Part shown: positions 51,774 through 60,977 of the stretch, piece after piece
Layout: every line of letters starts with the position of its first letter
Numbering within the stretch: position 1 is the stretch's first letter
DNA from: Paenibacillus camelliae
Lineage (GTDB): Bacteria > Bacillota > Bacilli > Paenibacillales > Paenibacillaceae
Assembly (NCBI RefSeq): GCF_023715345.1
Contig: NZ_JAMBNY010000001.1
Coordinates: forward strand, 1,228,268 to 1,292,267
DNA length: 64,000 nucleotides
Direction: 5' to 3'
Program-made: the position numbers and the translations under genes
Notes under the pieces: generated by a model
Database searches by the model: none
What the model saw: the letters and a program-made list of their open reading frames with translations, nothing else
Told to the model about the DNA's origin: nothing

Positions 51774-51976
51774 ATGTGTTGTAGGAAACAATAAAGTCGG
51801 CTCTAAGGCTTCGATTATATCCGTTGTTCTTAACTAATTCGGAAGTACGAAAGCTCCATGAAGAAATAAACCATGCATATTCGGCAATGGCCTTCCAGGA
51901 TCTTACAATACTTCGAATATGAAATTAATTAGTTAAGAACGATAACAGACATCAATTTCTCCCCTTTAATACATAT
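51774..51976 (-). ncRNA. Structured leader RNA (candidate attenuator) before mutS2-like gene
   Basis: From the predicted start near 51976 the transcript contains a leader ORF, then a stem of 14 perfect pairs, GTTCTTAACTAATT (51940-51927) with 51839-51826, enclosing a long imperfect hairpin (TTCGAAGTA with TACTTCCGAA, AAGATCC with GGAGCTT). ACGGAT, just after the stem, can pair with ATCCGT at the foot of the first terminator. I do not recognise a named riboswitch or 6S/T-box pattern. Confidence 0.6.
51929..51952 (-). CDS. Seven-residue leader peptide MSVIVLN
   Basis: ATG 51952 has GGGGAG (51959-51964) six bases upstream, an excellent site. The frame reads MSVIVLN and ends in TAA at 51931-51929. 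Its last four codons and stop form the 5' arm of the 14-bp stem, the arrangement of leader-peptide attenuators, where a paused ribosome decides the fold. Too short to be anything else, but expression is unproven. Confidence 0.5.
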   Translation of the reverse strand: MSVIVLN

Positions 51977-51982
51977 GCTTTC

Positions 51983-52011
51983 ATCATACTACAGTAAATG
52001 GTAAATTTCAA
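51983..52011 (-). promoter_or_regulatory. Predicted sigma-A promoter of the mutS2-like leader
   Basis: TTGAAA (52006-52011), 17 bp, TATGAT (51983-51988) on the minus strand: five of six matches at each element with ideal spacing. Transcription would start near 51976. Confidence 0.75.
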
Positions 52012-52028
52012 ACAAATACTATGCAGAA

Positions 52029-52063
52029 CAACCAGTCTCCGCTTAAATATCGGAAACTGGTTG
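52029..52063 (-). terminator. Terminator-like hairpin after the GH2 gene
   Basis: CAACCAGTCTCCG (52029-52041) pairs with CGGAAACTGGTTG (52051-52063) with two mismatches. The minus-strand tail TTCTGCATAG is only weakly T-rich. Confidence 0.65.
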
Positions 52064-52123
52064 CCTAATAACGTACAGTTAACCTCACATATGATGATAC
52101 TTAACTACTTATATGTTACTCAA

Positions 52124-53899
52124 TTACTTGCTCTCATATTTTCCTAGGTTAATCGCTTTGATTGTCTCAAGTGGCAGTTTAGGTTCGCGGTTTTCCTTGA
52201 GTAAGCCATTCACTTCCTGCTGCACATCAGTAATTTGGGTATAGCAGTAGCCAGATACATATGGTGTTTCCTTAATCGCTTGAGTAATACGATGATAGCG
52301 CTCGATAAACTCCTGCTCCGAAGAAACCTGATTACCGTAGCCCCAGCCTTGTTCACTGTTAAAAGCAATACCGCCATACTCACTAATCATAATTGGCTGT
52401 CCATTGTAGCGATAGCCCTGCGCCAAAGCAAATTTATGCTTATTAAAGCTAATTGCATTAGATAGCACCGCTTCCTTATCTGCATAGCGTGCGCTGAACT
52501 CCTCACCGCTCTCCTCATAATCATGCAACGTAATTACATCAGAAATCGTATGCTCCCAGCCATCATTAACGATGACTAGTCTTGTATCGTCGATGCTTTT
52601 TGTCAAATGATAGATTCCTTCCGTAAACTGCTGCTGCTTCCGATTGGTTAAGATGTTAGAAATGCCCCACGATTCATTAAATGGCACCCATGTAACGATG
52701 CACGGATGATTGTAATGCTGCTCAACAATTTCCAGCCATTCCTTCGTAAAAGCAGTAACCGCCTGCTCATTGAATTGATAAGTAGATGCCATCTCTGACC
52801 AGAGCAGTACACCTTTTCGGTCGCACCAATACATATAGCGTGGGTCTTCAAGCTTTTGGTGCTTACGTACCCCATTGAAACCCATCTGTAATGTTTTATC
52901 GATATCATCAATTAGTGCCTGTTCAGAAGGCGGCGTCAGATGCGTATCTGTCCAATAGCCTTGATCGAGTATCAGTCGTTGCTCAATAGGTACATTGTTA
53001 AGCAGAATGTTACCCTGATACGTAGATATTTTACGCATTCCAAAATACGTATAGACACGATCTAGCACCGTATCTTCATTACGCAGTATTATCTCGACAT
53101 CATACAAATTAGGATGTTCAGGATGCCACAGAGCAATTTGCCATTCACCAGCCTGAGGGCTTGAAATATCGTAAGTATAGCTTAGCTGCTCTTCCGCAGC
53201 ATGCGTAAACTGCCGAACGAGCTTACCATGCAGCCAAATGTTAACCGAAAGCTGCAGGCTATGTGGTGAGTAGCGCTCCAGTCCCTGCATATAGTAATCA
53301 AACGCAATAGATGAAGTATCAATATCAGGTGTCATTCTTACTTTTTCCACGTATGCTTGCGCAACGAATTCGAGCCATACCGATTGCCATATGCCCGTTG
53401 TTTGTACATACCAGCATCCGAAGTTATCTTTAATCCAGCGTTGCTTTCCGCGAGGCTGTGTTCTAGAAACATGATCCTCAACCTGCACAGTTACGATATT
53501 TTCTTGTTCGAAGCTAACATTGTCTGTGATATCAAATGAAAAAGCAGAATAACCTCCTTCATGCGAACCTGCCATTACACCATTTATCCACACTGTTGCT
53601 TTATAATCTACTGCTTGAAAATGCAAGATAATGCGTTGGTTACGATGTGTTTCGGGTACCTTAAAGCTGCGTTCATACCAGATGCAGCTATGTAGACTTT
53701 CATCACCTATCCCACTTGCTTTCGTTTCATACGTGAACGGCACGATAATTGACTGTGGCTGCGGCAATTTCTTGTACCATTGCTCCGATTTACCTTGCCT
53801 TTGATCATCAAAACGAAAATTCCATGCACCATCCAAGCTTAGCCATGCATCACGCACAAATTGCGGTCTGGGGTATTGTTCAATATATTTATGTTCCAT
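52124..53899 (-). CDS. GH2 family glycosidase (beta-galactosidase/glucuronidase type), intracellular
   Basis: 591 residues from ATG 53899, with GAGGTGG nine bases upstream; a GTG at 53908 overlaps that site. N-terminal sugar-binding sandwich (WLSLDGAWNFRFDD, YERSFKVPE, DYKATVWINGVMAGSHEGGYSAF), an Ig-like middle domain, and a TIM barrel from about 290 with the acid/base Glu in WVPFNESWG and the nucleophile Glu in MISEYGG. No signal peptide. Downstream of the GH43 lipoprotein gene and the third ABC system, it probably hydrolyses the imported oligosaccharides. Confidence 0.9.
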   Translation of the reverse strand: MEHKYIEQYPRPQFVRDAWLSLDGAWNFRFDDQRQGKSEQWYKKLPQPQSIIVPFTYETKASGIGDESLHSCIWYERSFKVPETHRNQRIILHFQAVDYKATVWINGVMAGSHEGGYSAFSFDITDNVSFEQENIVTVQVEDHVSRTQPRGKQRWIKDNFGCWYVQTTGIWQSVWLEFVAQAYVEKVRMTPDIDTSSIAFDYYMQGLERYSPHSLQLSVNIWLHGKLVRQFTHAAEEQLSYTYDISSPQAGEWQIALWHPEHPNLYDVEIILRNEDTVLDRVYTYFGMRKISTYQGNILLNNVPIEQRLILDQGYWTDTHLTPPSEQALIDDIDKTLQMGFNGVRKHQKLEDPRYMYWCDRKGVLLWSEMASTYQFNEQAVTAFTKEWLEIVEQHYNHPCIVTWVPFNESWGISNILTNRKQQQFTEGIYHLTKSIDDTRLVIVNDGWEHTISDVITLHDYEESGEEFSARYADKEAVLSNAISFNKHKFALAQGYRYNGQPIMISEYGGIAFNSEQGWGYGNQVSSEQEFIERYHRITQAIKETPYVSGYCYTQITDVQQEVNGLLKENREPKLPLETIKAINLGKYESK

Positions 53900-53988
53900 T
53901 ATGTCCACCTCATTGTTATATAGTTATCGGTATTTGTCCGTGCAGATGCAGATGCATGTGCAATGCTTTCATACCTTTAAGTTTGATT

Positions 53989-56490
53989 CTATTCATTAGA
54001 AGTCACAGATTGAACTTCCAAATCCGTCAGCTCTATATCCTTTGAGAATTGTGAGCGTAATCCTAGCTTTCCTACTAAAAACGGATGTTCATCCGTATAA
54101 GAAAATACTTCATGGCCATCCACCTGAACGGTTATCGTCTCAGCCACTGCCTCTATAGTTAATGAAACTTCCTCATTTCTCGGCAGCTTTATCTTTTCAG
54201 CATGAAGCATTACCGCATCATAATTAAGCTTATATAACTCTAGCTTGGTTGGCGTTACAGCGACATAATAGCCGCTTAACGCATCAGTAACCTGATGAGG
54301 AAAATCCGACTCATTCGTAACTCTTAACAGCACGCCGGCATTACCCGAAGCATCATCACCCAATCTGACTGTAGTTCTAATGCGGTAATCACTCCAGCCT
54401 GTGCTGCCACCATACAGCTTCACATCCTGCTGATCGTTTAATCCGCTATGCCATCCGCTATTTATTCTCCACTCACCATGCATGTCCTCAGCTGTGGATT
54501 GCTCTAGTAATCGATCGATAGAATATTCCTCCGTATTTACGGTTACAAAGCTCATGTTCGACCACGTTAGCTTACCCTTCACTACCCGAATCGTAATGGT
54601 GTGATAGCCCTGCTCCAGCTTAATCGTACCTAGACCTAAGTTTCTCCACGACTGTGGACTATCCGAATCATGCAGCGATGCATCACTATGCAGCGCTTGT
54701 AGCTTAAATCGGCTTACCTGCTCATCATCCACGATTAATTCGAGCTCAACATCTTCATGCGATGAAGGCACCGTCATAGTCGCCATATAGTCGCCAGCTT
54801 CTGAAACATTCACACCATAACGTAGCCAGTCTTTACTGCTATTAAGCTGCACAGCATAATCGCCCAAGCCTGTCTCTTCAATATGGACACCATCTGTAGT
54901 ACGGATCGGCGACTGCTTGCCCTTATCCGTCACATAAAAGCCGTGCTTCTCGCCTTGCAAGTAATGTATTCCCTCAATTGTACCGGGTATTGGCTTAAGT
55001 ACATCATAATCACTAGAACCTGCAGCAGCATTGGCAAAAGCCGTATAATGTAACGTTGGCTTCAAGCCCTCATATAGATAGCCAATAGCACCGCCAGTCG
55101 TACCCATTGCTGTAATCTGTTCACCGTTCAGGCTCATTAGCTGCACCCCATCCCAATACACATCCAGGCCATGCTCGTGTTGTGCAATACGTATCGCATG
55201 CAATACGGTCCAATCTATATCAGGCAGTAAGTCTCGCTTCCCAAGCTCAGCTGCGGAGCCATCTCGAATGCTTGCTACAGCTAGCTTTTGCTGATGAGGC
55301 AGTAAAACTACGGCGTCATAATTGCTCGCATCGCTATAATTAAATATAAGCTCTAGCACACCTTGCTCTGCTAGCTCATCCAGCGAAAAGTTGTATTCAG
55401 CAGTAAATACTTCATTTGTTGATTGAAGGCTTATAATCATTTCCTCGTTTTCACTAGATTGAACACGCCATAGTGCCTCGTCTATGGACTCATCAAGGTG
55501 AGCAGCCAGCTCAGGCATACGCGGCACAGGCTGCTTGAAGTTAGTAGGCCCTAGCAGATCCATTTTGCTGCCATTGAAAACAAGTCTGTCTATATTCATC
55601 GAACGCACGGGAGGTCCTTCTGCAGAGCTACCTAATAAATTGTGATAGACCAAATAGTAGGAATCCATATCGGGACCGAGTACCGTCGAGCTGTGACCTA
55701 GACCGTAAAAATCACCCTCTGTATGAACCGCGATCAGATTGTTCTGAGGCATAGTATATGGGCCAAGCGGTGATTGCTCCGCAACTGTGTAATGAATTCG
55801 ATAGCCTTTACTAAACACATGATTGCCTGTGAGTGTCATGTAATACAATCCATTACGCTTAATAATCATGGAGCCTTCCGTCCAATGACCAAGGTATGCA
55901 CCTGAGATGACTTGACCGTTATCAAACTCCGTAGGTGAAGGCATACTCATGCCAACGATGCCTGAAGTGCCTGCATGAGTGAAATACCATTGTCCATCAT
56001 CATCGATAAATACAGAGCCATCGATGCTCATTCCAAGATTTTCTGTGACGCGCTTGAAGGGACCCTCCGGTAAATCGCTCTCGTATACGTAATGCCCGTT
56101 TCCAGCAGGAGATGTGTATAGATAAAACTTACCATTCCAGTAAACAACCTCAGGTGCATAGGCTCCTGTAGACTCTGCATCATCGGCTACCAAGCCAATA
56201 TACGTCCAATCCACTAAATTGTTCGAGCGCCACGCTTTAATACCCGTGCGATGATCCTTCGTGCTTACATACAAGTAATATTGACCGTTATATCTCATAA
56301 CGAAAGGATCGCCATTGCCATAATCGTCCCATTCCTGTTCCAAGCTAGGGAAGGGATTGGCGTAGCTGCTTGAATAATTGTCCAAATTAAGCACCTCCGC
56401 TTTTTCTAACTTTGTACAGCTTACAAGCACCAGTACTGTTACTAACGCCACGAACACCGCTACCCATTTTCCGTTAAAGTAAGCTCTCAT
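53989..56490 (-). CDS. GH43 family lipoprotein with CBM6-like and concanavalin-like domains
   Basis: 833 residues from ATG 56490 (AAGGGA eight bases upstream); ATG 56499 has no spacing. Lipoprotein signal ending LVLVSC. GH43 five-blade propeller from about 45-330: the three acidic residues are in GNGDPFVMRY, SIDGSVFIDDDG and WTEGSMIIKR. A middle beta-sandwich, a CBM6-like module (about 500-640) and a C-terminal concanavalin/DUF1080-like domain (about 665-830) follow. It likely removes arabinose or xylose side chains at the cell surface. It begins 4 bp before or within the permease stop, so it is cotranscribed with the transporter. Confidence 0.88.
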   Translation of the reverse strand: MRAYFNGKWVAVFVALVTVLVLVSCTKLEKAEVLNLDNYSSSYANPFPSLEQEWDDYGNGDPFVMRYNGQYYLYVSTKDHRTGIKAWRSNNLVDWTYIGLVADDAESTGAYAPEVVYWNGKFYLYTSPAGNGHYVYESDLPEGPFKRVTENLGMSIDGSVFIDDDGQWYFTHAGTSGIVGMSMPSPTEFDNGQVISGAYLGHWTEGSMIIKRNGLYYMTLTGNHVFSKGYRIHYTVAEQSPLGPYTMPQNNLIAVHTEGDFYGLGHSSTVLGPDMDSYYLVYHNLLGSSAEGPPVRSMNIDRLVFNGSKMDLLGPTNFKQPVPRMPELAAHLDESIDEALWRVQSSENEEMIISLQSTNEVFTAEYNFSLDELAEQGVLELIFNYSDASNYDAVVLLPHQQKLAVASIRDGSAAELGKRDLLPDIDWTVLHAIRIAQHEHGLDVYWDGVQLMSLNGEQITAMGTTGGAIGYLYEGLKPTLHYTAFANAAAGSSDYDVLKPIPGTIEGIHYLQGEKHGFYVTDKGKQSPIRTTDGVHIEETGLGDYAVQLNSSKDWLRYGVNVSEAGDYMATMTVPSSHEDVELELIVDDEQVSRFKLQALHSDASLHDSDSPQSWRNLGLGTIKLEQGYHTITIRVVKGKLTWSNMSFVTVNTEEYSIDRLLEQSTAEDMHGEWRINSGWHSGLNDQQDVKLYGGSTGWSDYRIRTTVRLGDDASGNAGVLLRVTNESDFPHQVTDALSGYYVAVTPTKLELYKLNYDAVMLHAEKIKLPRNEEVSLTIEAVAETITVQVDGHEVFSYTDEHPFLVGKLGLRSQFSKDIELTDLEVQSVTSNE

Positions 56491-56495
56491 CGAGA

Positions 56496-57332
56496 TCATC
56501 CCTTAATACCGCTTATCGCCAGCGATTCAATAAAGTAACGTTGGCAGAAAAAGAATACTATAATAACTGGTACCATCGCGATAATTGCTGCTGCCATAAT
56601 AATCGGATAATTGGATTGACCGATATATAAAGCTTGCATCGAAGCGATTAGAACTTGAATTGTTTGTTTCTCAGGTGTGTGCAAATAAATAAGCGGACCG
56701 AGAAAATCATTCCATATTCCCATAAAGCCTAAGGCAGCTTGAGCTGCAAGTGCAGGCTTCATAACCGGGAGAGCGATAGACCAAAAGATCCTTGGAAAGC
56801 TGCAGCCATCAATTTTTGCTGCTTCAATCAAATCATTGGGTAGCGCACTAGAAATAAATTGACGAATGAAGAAGATAACGACAATATTCCCGAACAGTCC
56901 GGGTACAATTAACGGCAGCAGTGTGTCTACCCAGTCTAACCATGAGAATCCGATAAACTGAGGAATCATTACGACTGAATAAGGAATCATCATCGTACCA
57001 AGCAAGCCGAGAAATAACGCACCCTTAAAGGGAAATTCAAACTTCCCGAAGGCATAGGCACTCATTGCAGCTACGAGCAAGCCAATCGTTAATACAACGA
57101 CAACAATAATTAAACTGTTAGCAAAGCCATTAAGCAGGGGCGCTTGCCGCCAAACCTCCACATAATTGCTAAAGTTCATTGGATCAGGAATCCACTTAGG
57201 AGGAATTTCGAACACATTGCGCTGTGCTTTTAATGATGTGGATAGCGTCCAGATAAATGGGGCAATCATGAAGATCAAGCCCGCAAAAAGCAGCAGCAAC
57301 GCCCAGTAGTCGGCCATTTTTTTGTATTTCAT
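56496..57332 (-). CDS. CUT1 ABC transporter permease, MalG type (third system)
   Basis: 278 residues, six helices, EAA loop IEAAKIDGCSFPRIFWSIALP near 171-191. AAAGGGGTG precedes ATG 57332. Lies 12 bp after the MalF-type permease gene and touches the GH43 gene. Works with the binding protein at 58302-59690. Confidence 0.93.
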   Translation of the reverse strand: MKYKKMADYWALLLLFAGLIFMIAPFIWTLSTSLKAQRNVFEIPPKWIPDPMNFSNYVEVWRQAPLLNGFANSLIIVVVVLTIGLLVAAMSAYAFGKFEFPFKGALFLGLLGTMMIPYSVVMIPQFIGFSWLDWVDTLLPLIVPGLFGNIVVIFFIRQFISSALPNDLIEAAKIDGCSFPRIFWSIALPVMKPALAAQAALGFMGIWNDFLGPLIYLHTPEKQTIQVLIASMQALYIGQSNYPIIMAAAIIAMVPVIIVFFFCQRYFIESLAISGIKG

Positions 57333-57344
57333 CCTGACACCCCT

Positions 57345-58238
57345 TTAGTCTTGATACACCCAACGATCGGCAAATTTGAACTGAATGAGTGTAACGATAA
57401 ATATCAATATACCAAGCAGCCAAGCAGCAGCACTTGCAAAGCCCATATTAAAATACTTAAATGCATGCTGGAATATATAATAAACGATTGTTGCTCCGCT
57501 ATATTCAGGTCCACCGTCTACAGCTAGCACATAGATCTGGCTGAACGATTGAAAGGCTCCAATAATCCCCATAACTAATACAAAGAAATGAATAGGTGAT
57601 AGTAACGGTAGCGTAATTCTCATAAATTTTTGCCAGCCGTTCGCCCCGTCAATTTCTGCTGCTTCATAATAAGTAGATGATACCGATTGCAGTCCCGCCA
57701 AATATAAGACCATGTTTCCGCCAAGTCCGCCCCACAGCCCAATCAGTATTAAAGAAGGCTTTACCCAAGCTGCATCGCCCAGCCAGTTGGGACCTTTAAT
57801 GCCGAACCAGTTCCACAAAACATGATTGAGCAAGCCGTAATCTTGGTTCAATATCCACTGCCACAATAAGGAGACAGCGATAATTGGAGAGATAACAGGC
57901 AAGTAGTACATCGTTCTTAAGAATGAAATCCCTTTAATTGAACGATTCATCAGGATGGCGAGCAATAAGGATAGCGCCATACCGATGGGAATTCCGATCA
58001 TCAGATAAACCGTATTAAATAGAGATTTGAACACCTTCTCGTCCTTGAAAAGCTCAATATAATTCTCGAACCCAACCCACGATGGCGTTGAGATCATATC
58101 CCATTTCTGAAAGCTAATAAAGATTGAAAACAGCATAGGCGTTAAACCAAAAATTAAAAAGCCCAGCACTGGAGGAGCTACAAACAAATACAGCCAAGCA
58201 AGCTCTTTTTTGCGATAACCGTTCAGCTTTATATTCAC
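57345..58238 (-). CDS. CUT1 ABC transporter permease, MalF type (third system)
   Basis: 297 residues from GTG 58238, with GAGG eight bases upstream; the frame opens at GTG 58247, which overlaps that site. Six helices and EAA loop YEAAEIDGANGWQKFMRITLP near 195-215. Separated from the binding-protein gene by a stem-loop at 58261-58291. Confidence 0.93.
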   Translation of the reverse strand: MNIKLNGYRKKELAWLYLFVAPPVLGFLIFGLTPMLFSIFISFQKWDMISTPSWVGFENYIELFKDEKVFKSLFNTVYLMIGIPIGMALSLLLAILMNRSIKGISFLRTMYYLPVISPIIAVSLLWQWILNQDYGLLNHVLWNWFGIKGPNWLGDAAWVKPSLILIGLWGGLGGNMVLYLAGLQSVSSTYYEAAEIDGANGWQKFMRITLPLLSPIHFFVLVMGIIGAFQSFSQIYVLAVDGGPEYSGATIVYYIFQHAFKYFNMGFASAAAWLLGILIFIVTLIQFKFADRWVYQD

Positions 58239-58260
58239 TTCATTCACCTCGAATCGAAAA

Positions 58261-58291
58261 GGAGCGACAGCGAGTAAACGGCTGTCACTCC
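58261..58291 (-). other. Stem-loop between binding-protein and permease genes (third system)
   Basis: GGAGCGACAGC pairs with GCTGTCACTCC around nine bases; on the minus strand CTCCTTTTCG follows, giving a weak terminator. Same position as 10888-10922 in the second system, suggesting partial termination that favours the binding protein. Confidence 0.65.
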
Positions 58292-58301
58292 TGATGTCTA
58301 A

Positions 58302-59690
58302 TTATTTATTGAATTTATCATAAAGCTCTTGCATCTTCGGTTGAATTTCTGCTGTAAATTGCTGTGCTGATACTTCACCATTCCATACGCGGCTTGCTTG
58401 CTGCCAGAATAAATCAATCCATTGTGTATCCTTTGAAAAGGCTGGTACATCGGGACGTCCGTAATCCTCAATGATGTCGAGGAATACTTGTCGACTAGCC
58501 GGAGCTTTATCACTTGCTAAAAACTCCCCTTTAGACAAATCGATCAAATTCGGTACCGCTTGCCCCAGCTCATAGTTTTGGCGCTGACCATACTCATCGA
58601 GTGACAAAAATGCAGCTAAGTCAAATGCCTCTTGTGGGTGCTTTGATTTATTAGAAATCGCGAAGCCCATCGATCCAAGCCATGTTGCTGTCTCTCCCGT
58701 TGTTGGACTGGCTGGCCATGCCGCAATATCCCAGTTAAATGGCAGCTCCCAGAATGCCGGTTGATCCCACGGCCCCATCGCAAACATCGCCAATTGACCA
58801 TTCAAGAAACGTGTATAGCCGTTCATTGATTGCTCGGCTTCGACATTCGGGCTCACCCCGTGGACTAATGTTAAGTCTGCGACAAATTGCATCGCATCGT
58901 AGAACGCTTGCTCGTTCACCAGCACCTGTCCTGTATCATAATCGATAAAATTGCCACCGTTCGCCCATACAGCTGACTCCAGACTATATGCGGCTACACC
59001 GTATTGTTCAGGCTTTCCATCACCATTCTCATCGACCGTTAACTGCTTAGCAGCGTCTAGCAGATCATCCCATGTCCATTCACCAGCTACAGCTGAAGGC
59101 GGTGTAATGCCCTTGTCATCGAATAAATCCTTATTGTAGACAAATGCCCATGGTCCTACATCTTTAGGCAAGCCATAAAGATCACCCGATCCAACCTTTG
59201 CCCCATCATAGCGATATCGGTCTAACGCTTGAGACCAAACATTGTCTGGATCAAATAAATCCGTTTCATCCAAATAAGGCTGTACATTCAATACCGTTCC
59301 CGCCTCAGCGAATCGATAGAATTCTGAGCCACCTACATAAAACACATCCGGTGCTTTACCTGAGCTAATGAGCGTCGTTAGCTTTTGAGAATATTCACCT
59401 GGCGGCACCGAGGTATATTTTACAGTGACATGCGGATATTTTTCTTCAAATGAAGCAATAAGCTTTTCGAAAATGCTTTTTTCATTTGGGTTACCATGTC
59501 CCATAAATTCGATCGTAACCGGATCTTTGTCAGCGACTGTGTCAGAAACTGTCTGAGTTGTCTGTTTGGAGCTTTGATTGTTATTACCGTTGTTTGCAGC
59601 TTGATTACTTGAACCACCGTTGCTACAAGCGGTTACCAACATCGTTGTAGCTAGTAAAACCAAACTTGACCATTTCAGCCTCTTATTCAT
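58302..59690 (-). CDS. Extracellular solute-binding lipoprotein (third CUT1 system)
   Basis: 462 residues. Lipobox LVTAC (Cys about 22) followed by an Asn/Gln/Ser linker, then a family 1 binding-protein fold (LIASFEEKYPHVTVKYTSVP, GDLYGLPKDVGPWAFVYNKD, QLAMFAMGPWDQPAF). GGGGATAG precedes ATG 59690. A cre-like palindrome at 59719 and the AraR-like genes upstream indicate catabolite and substrate control. Confidence 0.95.
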   Translation of the reverse strand: MNKRLKWSSLVLLATTMLVTACSNGGSSNQAANNGNNNQSSKQTTQTVSDTVADKDPVTIEFMGHGNPNEKSIFEKLIASFEEKYPHVTVKYTSVPPGEYSQKLTTLISSGKAPDVFYVGGSEFYRFAEAGTVLNVQPYLDETDLFDPDNVWSQALDRYRYDGAKVGSGDLYGLPKDVGPWAFVYNKDLFDDKGITPPSAVAGEWTWDDLLDAAKQLTVDENGDGKPEQYGVAAYSLESAVWANGGNFIDYDTGQVLVNEQAFYDAMQFVADLTLVHGVSPNVEAEQSMNGYTRFLNGQLAMFAMGPWDQPAFWELPFNWDIAAWPASPTTGETATWLGSMGFAISNKSKHPQEAFDLAAFLSLDEYGQRQNYELGQAVPNLIDLSKGEFLASDKAPASRQVFLDIIEDYGRPDVPAFSKDTQWIDLFWQQASRVWNGEVSAQQFTAEIQPKMQELYDKFNK

Positions 59691-59718
59691 AACTATCCCC
59701 TCGTCTTTATATATTTAA

Positions 59719-59732
59719 TGAAAGCGCTTTAG
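59719..59732. promoter_or_regulatory. Candidate cre site upstream of the third transporter
   Basis: TGAAAGCGCTTTAG matches 12 of 14 cre positions with a perfect AAAGCGCTTT core, 29 bp before the binding-protein start. Confidence 0.6.
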
Positions 59733-59784
59733 AACAATAATAGTGTATATTAACATAAATTTATATATTGAATTCAGTATAAAA

Positions 59785-60864
59785 TTAGGTTTTCCATACT
59801 AAAGTAACGGGTACAATGATTCGCTGCGGATCGTATTTTCCTGAAATCTGTTCATGTAATAGCTCCAGTGTAATCCTGCACATTTCAGCTTCATTTTGAC
59901 GAATATAAGATACGCCTGGAAGATTGGGCGGATCAAAGGTTATGAGCTCTAAGCTTTCAGGTACAGGCTTATTCAGCTGCTTCGCAGCAAGATAGGTATA
60001 GCTGCATAGCTCGGTATTGGCAGTAAATGCTGCAGTAATGTAAGGATGCTCCTCTAAAAATTGATAAATCAACTGTTCGGCTTGACCCGAAACAATTTTG
60101 TCCAGCGGTAGCAAGCACCACACATTTTTATCAATCGATAAACCACGCTGCAAGTAAGCCTGCTCAAAGCCTTGCGCGCGCTCATCTGTCACAGAGTTTG
60201 TAATTTCCGGCGATATAAATGCAATGGTAGAATGCCCTTTATCTAGCAGGTGTGATACCGCTTCATATGTTCCTCTTACATTATCCGAGCTTACACTATA
60301 CGTTTTAACTTCCTTCAAAAAGCGATCAATTAAAACAAGCGGAAAGCGATCGAGTGATAGTCGCAGAATAGAATCATTGTACATCTCATTCTCAACAGGA
60401 AAGATAATGATTCCGTCCACTCCTTGTCGTAAAAAAGAAGCTATCACCTCTGATTCCTCCTCTTGCGACTCCCTCGTGATGCGAAGCATCAGCTCGAGAC
60501 CATACTTCGACGCATACTTCTCAATATGATCTAAGAAACGCTGATCAACCTTCGTTTTCATTGTAGGCAGTATGAGGCCTATTCTACCGCTTTTTGCATT
60601 TATCATCGACCAATCATCGGCTATTCCTCCAGAGTTTGCCTCTTCGGTACGTTTTGCTACAAATGTTCCCTTCCCTTGAATTCTTACTAACAAGCCTTCT
60701 TCGGTTAAACCAATTAGTGCATTTTTACTTGTAATAAGACTTACTCTGTATGTAGTTGCGAGCTCTTTCTCAGAAGGAATCCGATCACCCTCTCGCAGCT
60801 TGCCTATCGCTATCAATCTTCTAATATCCTCTTGGATTTGCTTATAGAGCGGTAAATTCTTCAT
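59785..60864 (-). CDS. GntR-LacI fusion (AraR-like) transcriptional regulator 1
   Basis: 359 residues from ATG 60864 (AAAGG nine bases upstream). GntR winged helix at about 1-70 (IPSEKELATTYRVSLITSKN, LVRIQGKGTFVAKR). From about 85 a periplasmic-binding-like LacI ligand domain (GLILPTMKTKVDQRFLDHIE, GVDGIIIFPVENE, DNVRGTYEAVSHLLDKGHST). This is the architecture of AraR. It lies upstream of the third transporter and follows a paralogue with the same domains. Confidence 0.92.
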   Translation of the reverse strand: MKNLPLYKQIQEDIRRLIAIGKLREGDRIPSEKELATTYRVSLITSKNALIGLTEEGLLVRIQGKGTFVAKRTEEANSGGIADDWSMINAKSGRIGLILPTMKTKVDQRFLDHIEKYASKYGLELMLRITRESQEEESEVIASFLRQGVDGIIIFPVENEMYNDSILRLSLDRFPLVLIDRFLKEVKTYSVSSDNVRGTYEAVSHLLDKGHSTIAFISPEITNSVTDERAQGFEQAYLQRGLSIDKNVWCLLPLDKIVSGQAEQLIYQFLEEHPYITAAFTANTELCSYTYLAAKQLNKPVPESLELITFDPPNLPGVSYIRQNEAEMCRITLELLHEQISGKYDPQRIIVPVTLVWKT

Positions 60865-60932
60865 AGTACACAACCTTTATATTAAGTATATTAAATATAT
60901 GTTTATACTATATTTATATACTATTTAGACAA

Positions 60933-60964
60933 ATAAAAAAAGAGAGCATCGCTCTCTTTTCAAT
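60933..60964 (-). terminator. Terminator between the two AraR-like genes
   Basis: AAAAGAGAGC and GCTCTCTTTT pair perfectly around ATC (60938-60960), with TTTTTTTATT following on the minus strand. The two paralogues are therefore separate transcription units. Confidence 0.9.
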
Positions 60965-60977
60965 AATTTTATCAAAT

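Noticed and set aside
51743..51976. 6S RNA or T-box leader
   Set aside because: The long imperfect hairpin recalls 6S RNA, but it has a leader ORF with ribosome site and lies in front of a gene. No T-box sequence (AGGGTGGNACCGCG) is present.
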